Positions 26,772 through 36,285 of a stretch of DNA of 64,000 bases are shown here, in pieces. Source of the DNA: Celerinatantimonas yamalensis (GTDB lineage Bacteria; Pseudomonadota; Gammaproteobacteria; Enterobacterales; Celerinatantimonadaceae); assembly GCF_046054155.1 (NCBI RefSeq), contig NZ_JBEQCT010000002.1, positions 682,001 through 746,000 of the forward strand, read 5' to 3'. The notes under the pieces were generated by a model. It searched no databases and was not told where the DNA came from. It saw nothing but the letters and a program-made list of their open reading frames with translations. Each line of letters begins with the position of its first letter. Positions within the stretch are counted from its first letter, which is position 1. Position numbers and translations under genes: made by a program.

Positions 26772-27473
26772 ATGACACAGTCGTGGAATAACATTCTTAG
26801 TGATCAACCGTTTACCGGATACCTCAGCTTACCGCCAACAGGACAAGGCCCTGCTTTGGTATTACTCCAAGAAATCTGGGGAGTGAATCAACATATTCGC
26901 GATGTCGCTGATAGTTATGCCCAAGCAGGATTTGTAGTACTTGCCCCAGATGTATTTTGGCGACTCACTGCGCGACTTGATTTAAACTATGATGAGGTAG
27001 GTAATCAAAAAGCCTTTGAGTGTTATCAAGCACTCGACACCGATCTCGCTGTTCATGATATTGTAACCGCCATTAATTGGCTTAAGCTGCGTCCTGAAGT
27101 CACTGGGAAAATAGGTATTATTGGTTATTGCTTAGGTGGTCAATTGGCCTATCGCAGCGCTGTCGCTAGCGAGCATATTGACGCGGCTGTTTGTTATTAT
27201 GGCGGTGGTATTGTCAATCATCTGGATATCGCCGAGCAGCTTACTCAACCAGTGATATTTCATCACGGCGAACGTGATGAACACATTTCCACCGATGATA
27301 TTATCAAAGTTAAGGCAGCGTTCGCGGGAAGAGAGAATGCCCAATTCTACGACTATCCGCAGGCTGGGCATGGCTTTAACTGTTGGGGTCGGCCACTTAT
27401 GTACCATCAACCATCAGCTGCTTTAGCGCAAGGCCGCTCACTGGTGTTCCTAGCCCAACAGTTATGCCATTAA
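26772..27473 (+). CDS. Dienelactone hydrolase family protein
   Basis: Alpha/beta-hydrolase of 233 residues, cytoplasmic. Family marks are QEIWGVNQHIRDVADSYAQAGF near residue 37, the nucleophile elbow GYCLGG with Cys near residue 119, the acid in GERDEHI near 173, and the histidine in AGHGFNCW near 205. This Cys-Asp-His triad is the carboxymethylenebutenolidase arrangement. The true substrate is unknown; no other chloroaromatic-degradation genes are near, so a general esterase or lactonase role is likely. The ATG follows TAGAGG. Confidence 0.87.
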   Translation: MTQSWNNILSDQPFTGYLSLPPTGQGPALVLLQEIWGVNQHIRDVADSYAQAGFVVLAPDVFWRLTARLDLNYDEVGNQKAFECYQALDTDLAVHDIVTAINWLKLRPEVTGKIGIIGYCLGGQLAYRSAVASEHIDAAVCYYGGGIVNHLDIAEQLTQPVIFHHGERDEHISTDDIIKVKAAFAGRENAQFYDYPQAGHGFNCWGRPLMYHQPSAALAQGRSLVFLAQQLCH

Positions 27474-27505
27474 ATGAACCCATACTCAGATCAATAGCAG
27501 CGCGG

Positions 27506-28267
27506 CTAACTCGCCACAATCAATGCCGACTGTAAGGTAAAGCTATCCTTGGCATTGATCTCATAAAAATCACGTACTGAATTTGGCGCTTTTTGAATGA
27601 GTGAGCGAATCGTGGCCACATGCTCAGCAGGTGGCTGCATTCGCTCAATCCAGCTTTGAAACTCTAGAAATAGCGGAAATTGCTGGCATGATTGTAACTT
27701 GAATCCTTGTTGAGTCAGCGCCTGTAACCATTGCGACAACGTAAAGTCGCGCACATGCGATGGATCACGAATCGTCTCAATGGTTTGTAGCCAACTATCA
27801 AGCAGTGGCTCGTCGGATGAAATGACATCAATGATCATCACTTGGCCCGATGGTTTTAACACCCGACGCATTTCGCTCAGCGCCGTTGACCACTGCGTCC
27901 AATGATGCGCACTATAGCGCGTGATCACCACATCGAAGTGATCATCTGCAAATGGTAAAGAAGCAACATTCCCCTGGCAGGTTTGCAAATTGGTTAGACA
28001 GCGTTTTTGTGCTTCTGTGCGAACCACTTGCAACATCGCATTAGATAGATCAAAAGCGACAATCTCTTTCACCTGCTCCGCCAACTGAAAACTAACATGG
28101 CCACCACCGCAGCCCATATCTAAGACTCGGGCCTGTGGTTGCTCGCCAACTAATTGTCTAACCAATTGTAAATCATCACCTTTAGCGTGAACTTCGCTAT
28201 GTAAATAGGCATTGGCTTGGGGCGAAAACTGCGCTTGCAGCAATTGTTCATGGGTGGTTTGATTCAA
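27506..28267 (-). CDS. Class I SAM-dependent methyltransferase (YafE/UbiE-like)
   Basis: A 253-residue cytoplasmic methyltransferase. The SAM-binding motif VLDMGCGGGHVSF is near residue 48, followed by the acidic residue in IVAFDLS, the motif GNVASLPFADDHFDVVITRYSAHHW and the core strand VLKPSGQVMIIDV. This pattern is close to E. coli YafE, whose substrate is unknown. It is divergent from the XRE regulator at 28366 with about 100 bases between, a layout that often indicates control of one by the other. AAGGAG-type site (TAAGGAG) before the ATG. Confidence 0.85.
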   Translation of the reverse strand: MNQTTHEQLLQAQFSPQANAYLHSEVHAKGDDLQLVRQLVGEQPQARVLDMGCGGGHVSFQLAEQVKEIVAFDLSNAMLQVVRTEAQKRCLTNLQTCQGNVASLPFADDHFDVVITRYSAHHWTQWSTALSEMRRVLKPSGQVMIIDVISSDEPLLDSWLQTIETIRDPSHVRDFTLSQWLQALTQQGFKLQSCQQFPLFLEFQSWIERMQPPAEHVATIRSLIQKAPNSVRDFYEINAKDSFTLQSALIVAS

Positions 28268-28365
28268 AATTTACTCCTTAATCGGGATGACATAAACTAT
28301 CGATTATCGTGAAAGCGAAGTCGTCGACCAACAAGTCCAGTTGATATAGGGGGATAAAAACAACC

Positions 28366-29154
28366 ATGCTAGAAACTGATAATTTATTGGGACAATTTAT
28401 TCGCGTTCATCGCCAGCAATTAACACCACCCGAGCAAACCCATGGCCGTCGCCGCACACCAGGCTATCGTCGTGAAGAGCTCGCGCAGGCGGCCGGATTA
28501 AGCACCACATGGTTAACTCGTCTAGAGCAAGGTCGCAGCCTAAGCGCATCCGTCACGGTGTTAGCGCGCTTGTCACAGGCATTGCAGCTTAATCCAGCCG
28601 AAAGAGCGACGTTATTTGAGCTAGCTGGTAAATTTGACCCCTACAGCAATACGCCCGCGCTCGCTCAAAAAAGATTAATCAAGCCACTCCAAGATCTTCC
28701 TGATCAATTTCATGGGCCGTGTTACTTGCTGGATTCATCTTGGAATGCTTTATGTTGGAATCATCAGGCCGCCCAGCTATTTATCGGCTGGTTAGATATT
28801 CCCAATCATGACCGAAATTTACTTCGTTATACCTTTTTAAATCAGCAAGCCCGACAATTAATTCCAAACTGGGCTGAGCGCGCACAGCGATTGGTTGCCG
28901 AATTTCGTCTCGATTACACTCATCAAAGCGAGGACCCTCAAATCATCGAGTTAATCGATGAGTTAACGGCACAAAGCACTGAATTTGCAGCGCTCTGGCA
29001 GAACCAACAGGTGCGCTATCGTGATGGAGGGAGCCGCTATTTTGCCCATCCACAGTGGGGAGAGTGCCAATTCCAGCAAGTCACCTTGCAAGTCAGTGCA
29101 ATCCCTGAGCTCAAGCTGGTTTGCCTACTCGAAAAAGCGATCAAAGATGAATAA
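28366..29154 (+). CDS. XRE-family regulator with MmyB-like ligand domain
   Basis: Transcription regulator of 262 residues. The N-terminus is a helix-turn-helix of the Xre type (about 8-85: RRTPGYRREELAQAAGLSTTWLTRLEQGR). The rest (about 105-255) is the PAS-like MmyB ligand-binding domain, with WNALCWNHQAAQLF, RNLLRYTFL and FAHPQWGECQFQQVTL. Members usually control an adjacent divergent gene, here the methyltransferase. The ligand is unknown. Confidence 0.87.
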   Translation: MLETDNLLGQFIRVHRQQLTPPEQTHGRRRTPGYRREELAQAAGLSTTWLTRLEQGRSLSASVTVLARLSQALQLNPAERATLFELAGKFDPYSNTPALAQKRLIKPLQDLPDQFHGPCYLLDSSWNALCWNHQAAQLFIGWLDIPNHDRNLLRYTFLNQQARQLIPNWAERAQRLVAEFRLDYTHQSEDPQIIELIDELTAQSTEFAALWQNQQVRYRDGGSRYFAHPQWGECQFQQVTLQVSAIPELKLVCLLEKAIKDE

Positions 29155-29360
29155 AATTCATTATTTTATCGTAAGTCATTCCGCTATTAACGTTGGAAGT
29201 GATAAAACAACCAGAGTTAGTTTAAAAACAGGCTCAAAATCTTTGGGTTACTTTTCAATAAAATAATCAATATGAATATTTTTCACCTAGCCATCTAAAT
29301 GGCCATGTTAGTCTGAATGGGTTCACATAAACATACCCCTCATCTAAGGAGTTCAGACTC

Positions 29361-30536
29361 ATGTTGCAAACACCAATCACCGCACCATTTCGCGCAGATG
29401 TCGTCGGCAGTTATCTACGCCCAGAATATTTGCATCAAGCCCGTCGCCAGTTTGAACAAGGTGATATTGATGCAAACGCGTTAAAGGCCATCGAAGATAA
29501 AGCCATTAGTGAACTTGTCGAAAAACAAAAAGCGGCAGGGCTGAAGGTCATCACTGATGGAGAGTTTCGGCGCAGTTGGTGGCACCTTGATTTTATGTGG
29601 GGCCTCAATGGGGTAGAAAAAACAACCATTGATCGGGGCTACGTTTTTGCTGAGGTTGAAACGCGGGCAGAAAGTGTCCAGCTAACTGGAAAAATCAGCG
29701 GTAAAAATCATCCCTTTATTGACCACTTTAAGTTTTTAAATCAATTTTCCGAAGCCGCTATTTTGCCGCGTCTGACTATTCCGGCACCCGCACAATTTCT
29801 TGCTGAACTCTTACGTGGCAAAAACAAAGCAGTGACTGAGTCGGTCTATGCCAATATCGACGAGTTGATTGAAGATATTGCCAAGGCTTATCATAGTGTA
29901 ATGCTTGATCTGAGCGCTGCTGGGTGTCGCAATTTACAGTTAGACGATTGCACTTGGGGGATGTTGACCGATCAACGTCTGACCTCTGGTGCCGTTGAAG
30001 CGCAAAAAGAACATGCGGCATGTGATTGTGGTCTGTCCCATGAGCCCATCAGTCACACGCAAAAAATTGCCGATATCGCTGAACGCTATCTCACCGTCAA
30101 TAACGCCGCTATTGCCAATGCACCGAAAGAACTTACGTTGACCACTCATGTCTGCCGCGGCAATTATCGCTCGACATGGGCTGCAAGCGGAGGTTATGCC
30201 CCTATTGCTGACTATCTCTTTAGTCGAGAAAATGTTGATGCCTATTATCTTGAATTCGATACTCACCGTGCCGGCGATTTTTCGCCTTTAGCGAAAGTAT
30301 CAGGCAACAAAAAAGTTGTATTAGGTTTGATCTCATCAAAAAATCCTGAGCTTGAGGATGCCGAAGCGATTGTCTCGCGCATTCAAGAAGCGGCTCAATA
30401 TATTCCGTTAGATCGCCTATACCTAAGCACCCAGTGCGGATTTGCCTCAACCGAAGAGGGCAATAACCTCACTGAAGTACAGCAGTGGGAAAAAATAGCA
30501 CTCGTGCAAAAGGTCGCGCAGCACGTCTGGGGATAA
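29361..30536 (+). CDS. MetE C-terminal-like methionine synthase family protein
   Basis: A 391-residue protein of the cobalamin-independent methionine synthase C-terminal barrel type, lacking the N-terminal half of MetE. Visible motifs: PFRADVVGSYLRP, KVITDGEFRRSWWHLDF, QLDDCTW, the metal-binding THVCRGN with His and Cys near residue 257, and LSTQCGFAS with a second Cys near 355. Such stand-alone proteins transfer methyl groups from an unidentified donor to homocysteine or a related thiol. AAGGAG precedes the ATG. A small dyad (GCCAT-CTAA-ATGGC at 29290-29303) lies in its leader; its meaning is unclear. Confidence 0.85.
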   Translation: MLQTPITAPFRADVVGSYLRPEYLHQARRQFEQGDIDANALKAIEDKAISELVEKQKAAGLKVITDGEFRRSWWHLDFMWGLNGVEKTTIDRGYVFAEVETRAESVQLTGKISGKNHPFIDHFKFLNQFSEAAILPRLTIPAPAQFLAELLRGKNKAVTESVYANIDELIEDIAKAYHSVMLDLSAAGCRNLQLDDCTWGMLTDQRLTSGAVEAQKEHAACDCGLSHEPISHTQKIADIAERYLTVNNAAIANAPKELTLTTHVCRGNYRSTWAASGGYAPIADYLFSRENVDAYYLEFDTHRAGDFSPLAKVSGNKKVVLGLISSKNPELEDAEAIVSRIQEAAQYIPLDRLYLSTQCGFASTEEGNNLTEVQQWEKIALVQKVAQHVWG

Positions 30537-30737
30537 ACAAGACGCCAACGCAATATAATCTCAGATGACAAGCCCGTGGGGATGAAACGCTCCAGCTTTA
30601 TCCCAAACGGGCAAATTCGGTCATGGGTAATTGAATAAAACAACTCCGGTATAGATAAAAAGCGCCAACAGACAACCATGTTGAGGCTAACCGACGCTCA
30701 TTCGTCGCTTAAACATCATCGAGCCAACCGAGCGACG

Positions 30738-31691
30738 TTAGTCAGCGCCTTGTTGCGGGGCTCGCGTCACCCACCAACACAATAGCGATCCTAGACTAAT
30801 CAGCAAACAACCTTGCCAAAATGGCCAACTGAGGGAAACCTGTAGCTGCCAAGCGGCTATCAGCGCCGAAAAAATGGGGATAAAATAAGATAAAATCGCC
30901 AGCAACGTGACATTGGCGTTTAAGAGTGCTTTATTCCATGCGGCATATCCCACGCCCATTGCAACTGCAGCACTTGCTAGCACGTATCCTACTTTGGTCG
31001 AAAACATCGAGAGATTCAAAGCCGGCTCATCACTCACTGCATACTGTCCCCAAAGAACGAGCGCCACCAACACAAAGAAGAACACAATACCATCTTTGCC
31101 TTGCGCCAGAGATCGCGTCAGGATGCAATAGAACGCCCATAAAAATGCGCCACTGGTCGCTAGTAGATAGCTCAAAGGATTACTGGCAAGGTTTGTACTC
31201 ATTTGCAACAGCGAAACATCACCACGCCCCACCACCAGTAACGCCCCAAATAGACATAAACCGATGCCAATATACAAACCAATATGACCCAGACGACGCT
31301 CACTTAAGACCGCAAGCCACACGGTTAATGCGGGCCACAAATAATTGAGCATACTCACTTCGATCGCCTGTTCGTTGCTCTGGGCAAATCCAATCGACAA
31401 TGACATACAGAGCTCATAACTAACGAATAACCCCGCACCAAGCCATAAATAAGTTCGAGGAAACGTCGAGAGCTTCGGCCATCCGCCTAACAAAAGCTGC
31501 AGCAAGGCCCCAAACGAATAGATCAGCGCTAATGCACCAAGCGCGGGAAGTTCGCTACTAAGAATGCGTAGCGTCGCGGTTAATGAAGCCCACAGGCCAA
31601 TGGCAATGACACCAAGGCCTGTAGCTTTTGCGGGGGTTAACAAGCGCTCATTCCTGAATACATGAAAACGGCCAGTGTCCCGCATGCTCAT
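30738..31691 (-). CDS. yddG: DMT/EamA family exporter, YddG-like (aromatic amino acids)
   Basis: Inner-membrane drug/metabolite transporter with ten predicted helices in two EamA repeats, about 317 residues. Segments such as IAIGLWASLTATLRILS, QAIEVSMLNYLWPALTVWLAVL and GYAAWNKALLNANVTLLAILSYFIPIFSAL are typical of YddG, which exports aromatic amino acids in enterics. The substrate is inferred from family only. The start may be MSMRDT at 31691 or an ATG two codons later. It is 14 bases or more after the DoxX gene on the same strand, so possibly co-transcribed. Confidence 0.8.
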   Translation of the reverse strand: MSMRDTGRFHVFRNERLLTPAKATGLGVIAIGLWASLTATLRILSSELPALGALALIYSFGALLQLLLGGWPKLSTFPRTYLWLGAGLFVSYELCMSLSIGFAQSNEQAIEVSMLNYLWPALTVWLAVLSERRLGHIGLYIGIGLCLFGALLVVGRGDVSLLQMSTNLASNPLSYLLATSGAFLWAFYCILTRSLAQGKDGIVFFFVLVALVLWGQYAVSDEPALNLSMFSTKVGYVLASAAVAMGVGYAAWNKALLNANVTLLAILSYFIPIFSALIAAWQLQVSLSWPFWQGCLLISLGSLLCWWVTRAPQQGAD

Positions 31692-31705
31692 TTATCTGAC
31701 AAGTA

Positions 31706-32134
31706 TTAACGCCATTTTTCACTCACAAGTGAATAACGGCCGCCGCCAATAAACAAGATAACTAATGACATAAGAAAATAAGACATCAAGCTTTCAATTC
31801 CCCAAGCTCCAACCTGATTAACGGTAAATGTTGCAGGAACATCGACCAATAGCCAAGCAACTAACATCGTCCCGATGATCGCCAGCGCACAAGGGCGACA
31901 CAATATCCCCAACATAATTAAAATAGGCGCGGCCACCTCGCCAAAATAGACACCATAGGAGACAAATTCAGGGACGCCATGCGCCACCAGCATTGAACCA
32001 ATTCCGCCAACACCGGCTTCAAGTTTATGGATCCCATGAAAGAGCAGCATCCCGATGCTCAGACGTAAAATAAGTTTTCCCAGATCAGGGTGGTAACATT
32101 TTTCATTAAGAGTATTGAGCAGTGCACTAACCAT
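31706..32134 (-). CDS. DoxX family membrane protein
   Basis: Four-helix inner-membrane protein, 142 residues from ATG 32134, which has TAGGAA upstream. DoxX marks are LILRLSIGMLLFHGIHKL, GIGSMLVAHGVPEFVSYGVYFGEVAAPILIMLG and FIGGGRYSL. Functions in the family vary (redox, quinone or thiosulphate-related); none can be assigned here. The frame could extend to 32179, but the extension would cover the dyad at 32159-32179. Confidence 0.85.
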   Translation of the reverse strand: MVSALLNTLNEKCYHPDLGKLILRLSIGMLLFHGIHKLEAGVGGIGSMLVAHGVPEFVSYGVYFGEVAAPILIMLGILCRPCALAIIGTMLVAWLLVDVPATFTVNQVGAWGIESLMSYFLMSLVILFIGGGRYSLVSEKWR

Positions 32135-32158
32135 GGCTATTTTCCTATTCCGATACAG

Positions 32159-32179
32159 GTGAGAATCATTTCGATTCAC
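32159..32179. promoter_or_regulatory. Dyad upstream of DoxX gene, possible operator
   Basis: GAATC-ATTTC-GATTC (32163-32177), extended by GTGA on the left and TCAC on the right, lies 25-45 bases before the DoxX ATG. The symmetry suggests a repressor site, but I cannot name the regulator. Confidence 0.3.
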
Positions 32180-32424
32180 TCTTGCATAAACTAGCGTAAT
32201 CGGTATAGGACAGCTTGACGTAAATCAACAAAATTTTAGTTAACAAGTACTCAGAATACATAATAAACATACAAATAGAATAACGGATGAACGCGCTTAT
32301 ACTAACTCATAATATTACAATGAATATTGGCAATACATTTGGGTTCAATTTGAAGATGACTCAAGCGCAGATAAGGGGCTAGATTCAAATAAATGGCTAA
32401 CCCCATCGCCTAAATAAGTCGATA

Positions 32425-33747
32425 TTAAAGCACCATCGCGGCAATCCAACCCGTCGCCAGTAAAGGCAGATTGTAGTGGATAAAGGTTGGGATCACGCTA
32501 TCACGAATATGGTCGTGCTGGCCATCCGCATTGAGCCCCGATGTAGGGCCTAACGTCGAATCGGAAGCAGGAGAACCTGCATCCCCCAATGCCGCCGCCG
32601 TTCCTACGAGTGCCACGGTCGCCGTATGGTCAAAGCCTAACTGCAGACACAACGGCACATAAATCGTCGCAATAATCGGAATAGTGCTAAACGAAGAACC
32701 GATCCCCATGGTCACCACAAGCCCAACCACCAGCATGCTAGCAGCCGCGATCCCCTGGCTGGTGCCAAGCCATCCACTTAAGGTATGAACCAAAGATTCG
32801 ACATCCCCAGTCGCACGGATCACAGCAGCAAACCCAGCGGCGCTAATCATAATAAAGCCAATCATCGCCATCAATTCCACACCGCCAGAAAATACATGTT
32901 GTGATTGCTTCCAGCTTAACTGCCCCGAGATAAAAAACACCGCCAACCCGCAAAGCGCACCGAAAATCATTGAATCGGTATACAGTTGCACGACTAAGGC
33001 CGCAACTACAGCCAGCAGCGCAATCGCTATAGCGATAGGCTTAGGCAACTGGATGGGAGGTAACTCCTCCAACATCGGGCAATCCACATAATGACGTGGT
33101 TTGCGATAACTAATAAAGACAGCGATCAACAACCCAAACAACATCCCCGTCGCTGGGATCCACATCGCTGGAGCGACTTTGGCCGGATCGATCATAAGAC
33201 CATTGACGGCTAAATTACCCGCTAACAGTTTGTTTAAAAACACCCCACCAAAGCCAACTGGCAGCACCATATAAGGTGTAATCAAACCAAACGTCAGCAC
33301 ACAAGCGATAAGACGTCGATCAAGGCGAAGATGGTTCATCACATGCAATAAGGGAGGCACTAAGATAGGAATAAAAGCAATATGCACTGGGATCAAGTTT
33401 TGACTAAAAATTGCCATCATCAATAGCACTGCACACACCATCGAGCGCATCAGCTTCAAGTGACTCTCTGAGGGCGAACTTCCCAATCGGTTAATAATCT
33501 GATGAGCAAGCCAATCGGTTAGCCCCGAACGCGAAATAGCGACAGCAAAGGCGCCAAGCATTACATAACTAAGCGCAATTTCTGCGCCTTGGCCCAACCC
33601 TTGCTCAAATACTTGGGTAATTTGGGTGAGTGGCATCCCACCAACGAGTCCGCCGACAATGGCACTGACACACAAAGCAATCACCACATTAAGGCGCAGC
33701 ACACTTAAAATCAACATCAGGGCGACCCCAATGACTACTGCATTCAT
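32425..33747 (-). CDS. Na+/H+ antiporter family transporter (YuiF/NhaC-like)
   Basis: Inner-membrane carrier of 440 residues with about 12 helices. Start ATG 33747 has AGGAAC upstream. Characteristic stretches: NLIPVHIAFIPILVPPLL, LITPYMVLPVGFGGVF, MGIGSSFSTIPIIATIYVPLCLQLGF and GTAAALGDAGSPASDSTLGPTSGLN, which match the COG2056-type Na+/H+ antiporter or amino-acid/Na+ exchange family. The exact ion or substrate is uncertain. Monocistronic. Confidence 0.82.
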   Translation of the reverse strand: MNAVVIGVALMLILSVLRLNVVIALCVSAIVGGLVGGMPLTQITQVFEQGLGQGAEIALSYVMLGAFAVAISRSGLTDWLAHQIINRLGSSPSESHLKLMRSMVCAVLLMMAIFSQNLIPVHIAFIPILVPPLLHVMNHLRLDRRLIACVLTFGLITPYMVLPVGFGGVFLNKLLAGNLAVNGLMIDPAKVAPAMWIPATGMLFGLLIAVFISYRKPRHYVDCPMLEELPPIQLPKPIAIAIALLAVVAALVVQLYTDSMIFGALCGLAVFFISGQLSWKQSQHVFSGGVELMAMIGFIMISAAGFAAVIRATGDVESLVHTLSGWLGTSQGIAAASMLVVGLVVTMGIGSSFSTIPIIATIYVPLCLQLGFDHTATVALVGTAAALGDAGSPASDSTLGPTSGLNADGQHDHIRDSVIPTFIHYNLPLLATGWIAAMVL

Positions 33748-33898
33748 ACTTGTTCCTATTATAACGTTTGACGTCAAATATAACTGGGGGGCGTTGGTAT
33801 AGCGTTTTTTGCTTGCGCTGCCAAGTGCAGGGAGCTGAAACTGCGCAATTTATGTAACATATGGCTATCGTTTGATGAATTTTTAATCAATTTAAAGT

Positions 33899-33948
33899 AA
33901 CAAAGCGACGGTTAGGTCGCTTTGTTATCAATAACGACTCGTCGTTAT
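33899..33948 (-). terminator. Tandem hairpins after the SDR gene
   Basis: Two perfect stems: AACAAAGCGAC / GTCGCTTTGTT (33899-33926) and ATAACGAC / GTCGTTAT (33931-33948). They lie at and just beyond the SDR stop codon on the reverse strand. T residues around the first stem support termination. Confidence 0.6.
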
Positions 33949-34745
33949 TAGGGTGCAATCGAGTCCACTACCCCACCGTCAACACGCAGCGCTGCCCCAC
34001 TAGTGGCAGAAGCTTGCATCGAGCAGGCATAAACAATCATATTGGCGACCTCCTCGGTGGTTGCCATCCGCTGAATCACGGACGAGGGACGATGAGCTTT
34101 AACAAATTCGGTGCCAACCTGTTCGAGACTCAATCCAGATTGCACAGACTGCTCTTGGAGCATCTGGGCGACCCCTTCACTCATCGTCGGCCCTGGCAAT
34201 ACAGAGTTCACCGTTACCCCCGTGCCTGCCATCCGTTTGGCCAAACCGCGGGCAATACTGGTACAAGCGGTTTTTGACATACCATAGTGGATCATATCGG
34301 CGGGAATATTAAACGCCGATTCAGAGGATAAAAAGATCACCCGCCCCCACTGCGCTTTGGCCATGGCTGGCAGATAATGCCGCGCAAGGCGAACCCCAGA
34401 CATGACATTGACATCAAAATACTGCTGCCAAATCGCATCATCCGTTTCAAAAAAATCAAGTGGACCAAAGATCCCAGCATTATTGACTAAAATATCGCAG
34501 TGCGCGACAGCTTGAGTCAGCGCTTCGCATCCGCGGGCATCACTTAAATCGGCAACAACGCCTTGTACATCCGCTTGTGGTTGCTGTTTTTTGAGCACGG
34601 CAATGGCCGCATCAACCGCTTCAGCCGTGCGACCGTTAATCACAACTGCCGCGCCAGCTTCAAGCAGCCCTTTAGCAGTGGCAAATCCAATCCCTTTGGT
34701 TGAGCCGGTGACAACAGCGATCTTACCCGTTAAATTGATCTGCAT
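33948..34745 (-). CDS. Short-chain dehydrogenase/reductase
   Basis: NAD(P)-dependent oxidoreductase, 265 residues from ATG 34745 (AGAGGAAG upstream). Classical SDR marks: cofactor loop TGSTKGIG near residue 13, NNAG near 86, catalytic Ser in FLSSES and YGMSK (Tyr and Lys) near 153. The PGPTMSEGV loop and C-terminal VDGGVVDSI are also typical. The substrate is unknown. It is monocistronic. Confidence 0.88.
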   Translation of the reverse strand: MQINLTGKIAVVTGSTKGIGFATAKGLLEAGAAVVINGRTAEAVDAAIAVLKKQQPQADVQGVVADLSDARGCEALTQAVAHCDILVNNAGIFGPLDFFETDDAIWQQYFDVNVMSGVRLARHYLPAMAKAQWGRVIFLSSESAFNIPADMIHYGMSKTACTSIARGLAKRMAGTGVTVNSVLPGPTMSEGVAQMLQEQSVQSGLSLEQVGTEFVKAHRPSSVIQRMATTEEVANMIVYACSMQASATSGAALRVDGGVVDSIAP

Positions 34746-34987
34746 AGCTTCCTCTGTGTTTCTATCTGATTGAAAAAAGACTGATAAAGCGTCGATTAAA
34801 GGTCTCACCGATAACATGACTCCGCTGACTAACCATGACTATAGTAACAACTGTGTGGCATCGCTCAAGTGACAGTCATATCAACTTGTCAACTTGAATC
34901 AATCATCGAGCACTAAACTCCGCCCTTTCGGTCAGTTCTCAAGGCTACATTTGCAAGTACCACACTATATAAAGATGTAAATGAAAA

Positions 34988-36184
34988 CTAACGTCCTCGA
35001 CTGCGGACAATCAGTGCCAACAGTGCACAGCTAATGGCAACAAAGCATACGCCCATCCATCCCCAGCCCGCATAAGCATATCCACCAAGAGCTGAGCCAC
35101 TCGCCATCCCGATAAACACGCCTGTGAATAATAGCGCATTCAATCGTCCACGAGCCTGCGGCTCTAAACTATAAATAATACTTTGATGTGCAATCAGTGA
35201 TGACTGCAACCCTAAGTCAAAAACAATCGCCCCAAACGCAAGTACCGCTAATTGCATCGATGCTGGCCATACAAACACTGTCGCAATTAAAACAAAGGCC
35301 AGTGTAACTAATGCGGAGCCGCCTTGTGCCACATGCACAGCGCTCAGCCGGTCAGTCAAGCGTCCCGCAATTGGTGCGCCGAGAGCACCCGCGGCCCCAG
35401 CTAAACCAAAGGCACCCGCGATACCACTGCCTAAGTGATAGTATTGTTCAAGAAAGATAGATAGCATCGACCAAAAAGCACTGAAGGAGATTGATAATAA
35501 CCCTTGGCTCAGCGCCGCAGTTCGCAACTGAGGATAAGTCTGCCAAAGCTTCACTAGCGATTTAATCAGTGCGCCATAACCGAGAGTTAAGCTCGCAGGC
35601 ATCGCAGGGAGTACCCGCCACAGTACGCCAGCCACTATCACCATCAAAATAGCCGCAATCTGAAAGACACTCTGCCAGCCGAAATACTGTGCCATCACAC
35701 CACTGAATACACGAGAGAGCAAAATACCGAGTAATAGCCCGGTCATCACCGTGCCCACTATTTTACCGCGCTGCTGGGCAGGAGCTAACGTAGCCGTGGC
35801 AGGAATAATATCTTGCGCCACCGAAGCCATCACCCCGACCAGCAAGCTGATGAGTAACAAACTATAAAAACCACTGGCAAAACTGCACAATAAGAGTGCG
35901 ATGGCTAACAATAAACTTTTCACTAAAATCAACACGCGCCGATCGAACATATCGCCCAAAGGAACCAGCAATAATATCCCCAATGCATAACCAACCTGTG
36001 TTCCCGTTGCCACCCAACCGATATGCACAACTTGTATATGCAACTGTGTGCCCAATAGACTTAAGATCGGTTGGTTATAATAAATCGATGCGACACTCAA
36101 CCCAGCGCCAACTGCCAAACTAAAAATCAGATAATACGGCAGGTTAAGCACGGCTTGTGGGCGGCTTTTTTGCAAGACTGACAT
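34988..36184 (-). CDS. MFS transporter, putative efflux
   Basis: Twelve-helix inner-membrane carrier of 398 residues. Start ATG 36184 has GGAATT upstream; the frame can extend to a TTG at 36196. Marks of the drug-efflux branch: SIYYNQPILSLLG, GDMFDRRVLI between helices 2 and 3, and the helix-5 stretch GTVMTGLLLGILLSRVFSG. It is divergent from a LysR regulator 101 bases away, which probably controls it. The substrate is unknown. Confidence 0.85.
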   Translation of the reverse strand: MSVLQKSRPQAVLNLPYYLIFSLAVGAGLSVASIYYNQPILSLLGTQLHIQVVHIGWVATGTQVGYALGILLLVPLGDMFDRRVLILVKSLLLAIALLLCSFASGFYSLLLISLLVGVMASVAQDIIPATATLAPAQQRGKIVGTVMTGLLLGILLSRVFSGVMAQYFGWQSVFQIAAILMVIVAGVLWRVLPAMPASLTLGYGALIKSLVKLWQTYPQLRTAALSQGLLSISFSAFWSMLSIFLEQYYHLGSGIAGAFGLAGAAGALGAPIAGRLTDRLSAVHVAQGGSALVTLAFVLIATVFVWPASMQLAVLAFGAIVFDLGLQSSLIAHQSIIYSLEPQARGRLNALLFTGVFIGMASGSALGGYAYAGWGWMGVCFVAISCALLALIVRSRGR

Positions 36185-36285
36185 AACAAATTCCAATGAT
36201 GGTGAACAATGAATAGGAGTATTTTGGCGATGACGAGCGTTTTTGGGTAGACAGTTAAATCGAAAAACTGTTATACATAATACGT

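Noticed and set aside
29290..29303. MetJ-type operator before the MetE-like gene
   Set aside because: Only a five-base dyad with poor match to tandem AGACGTCT boxes; not enough for a call.
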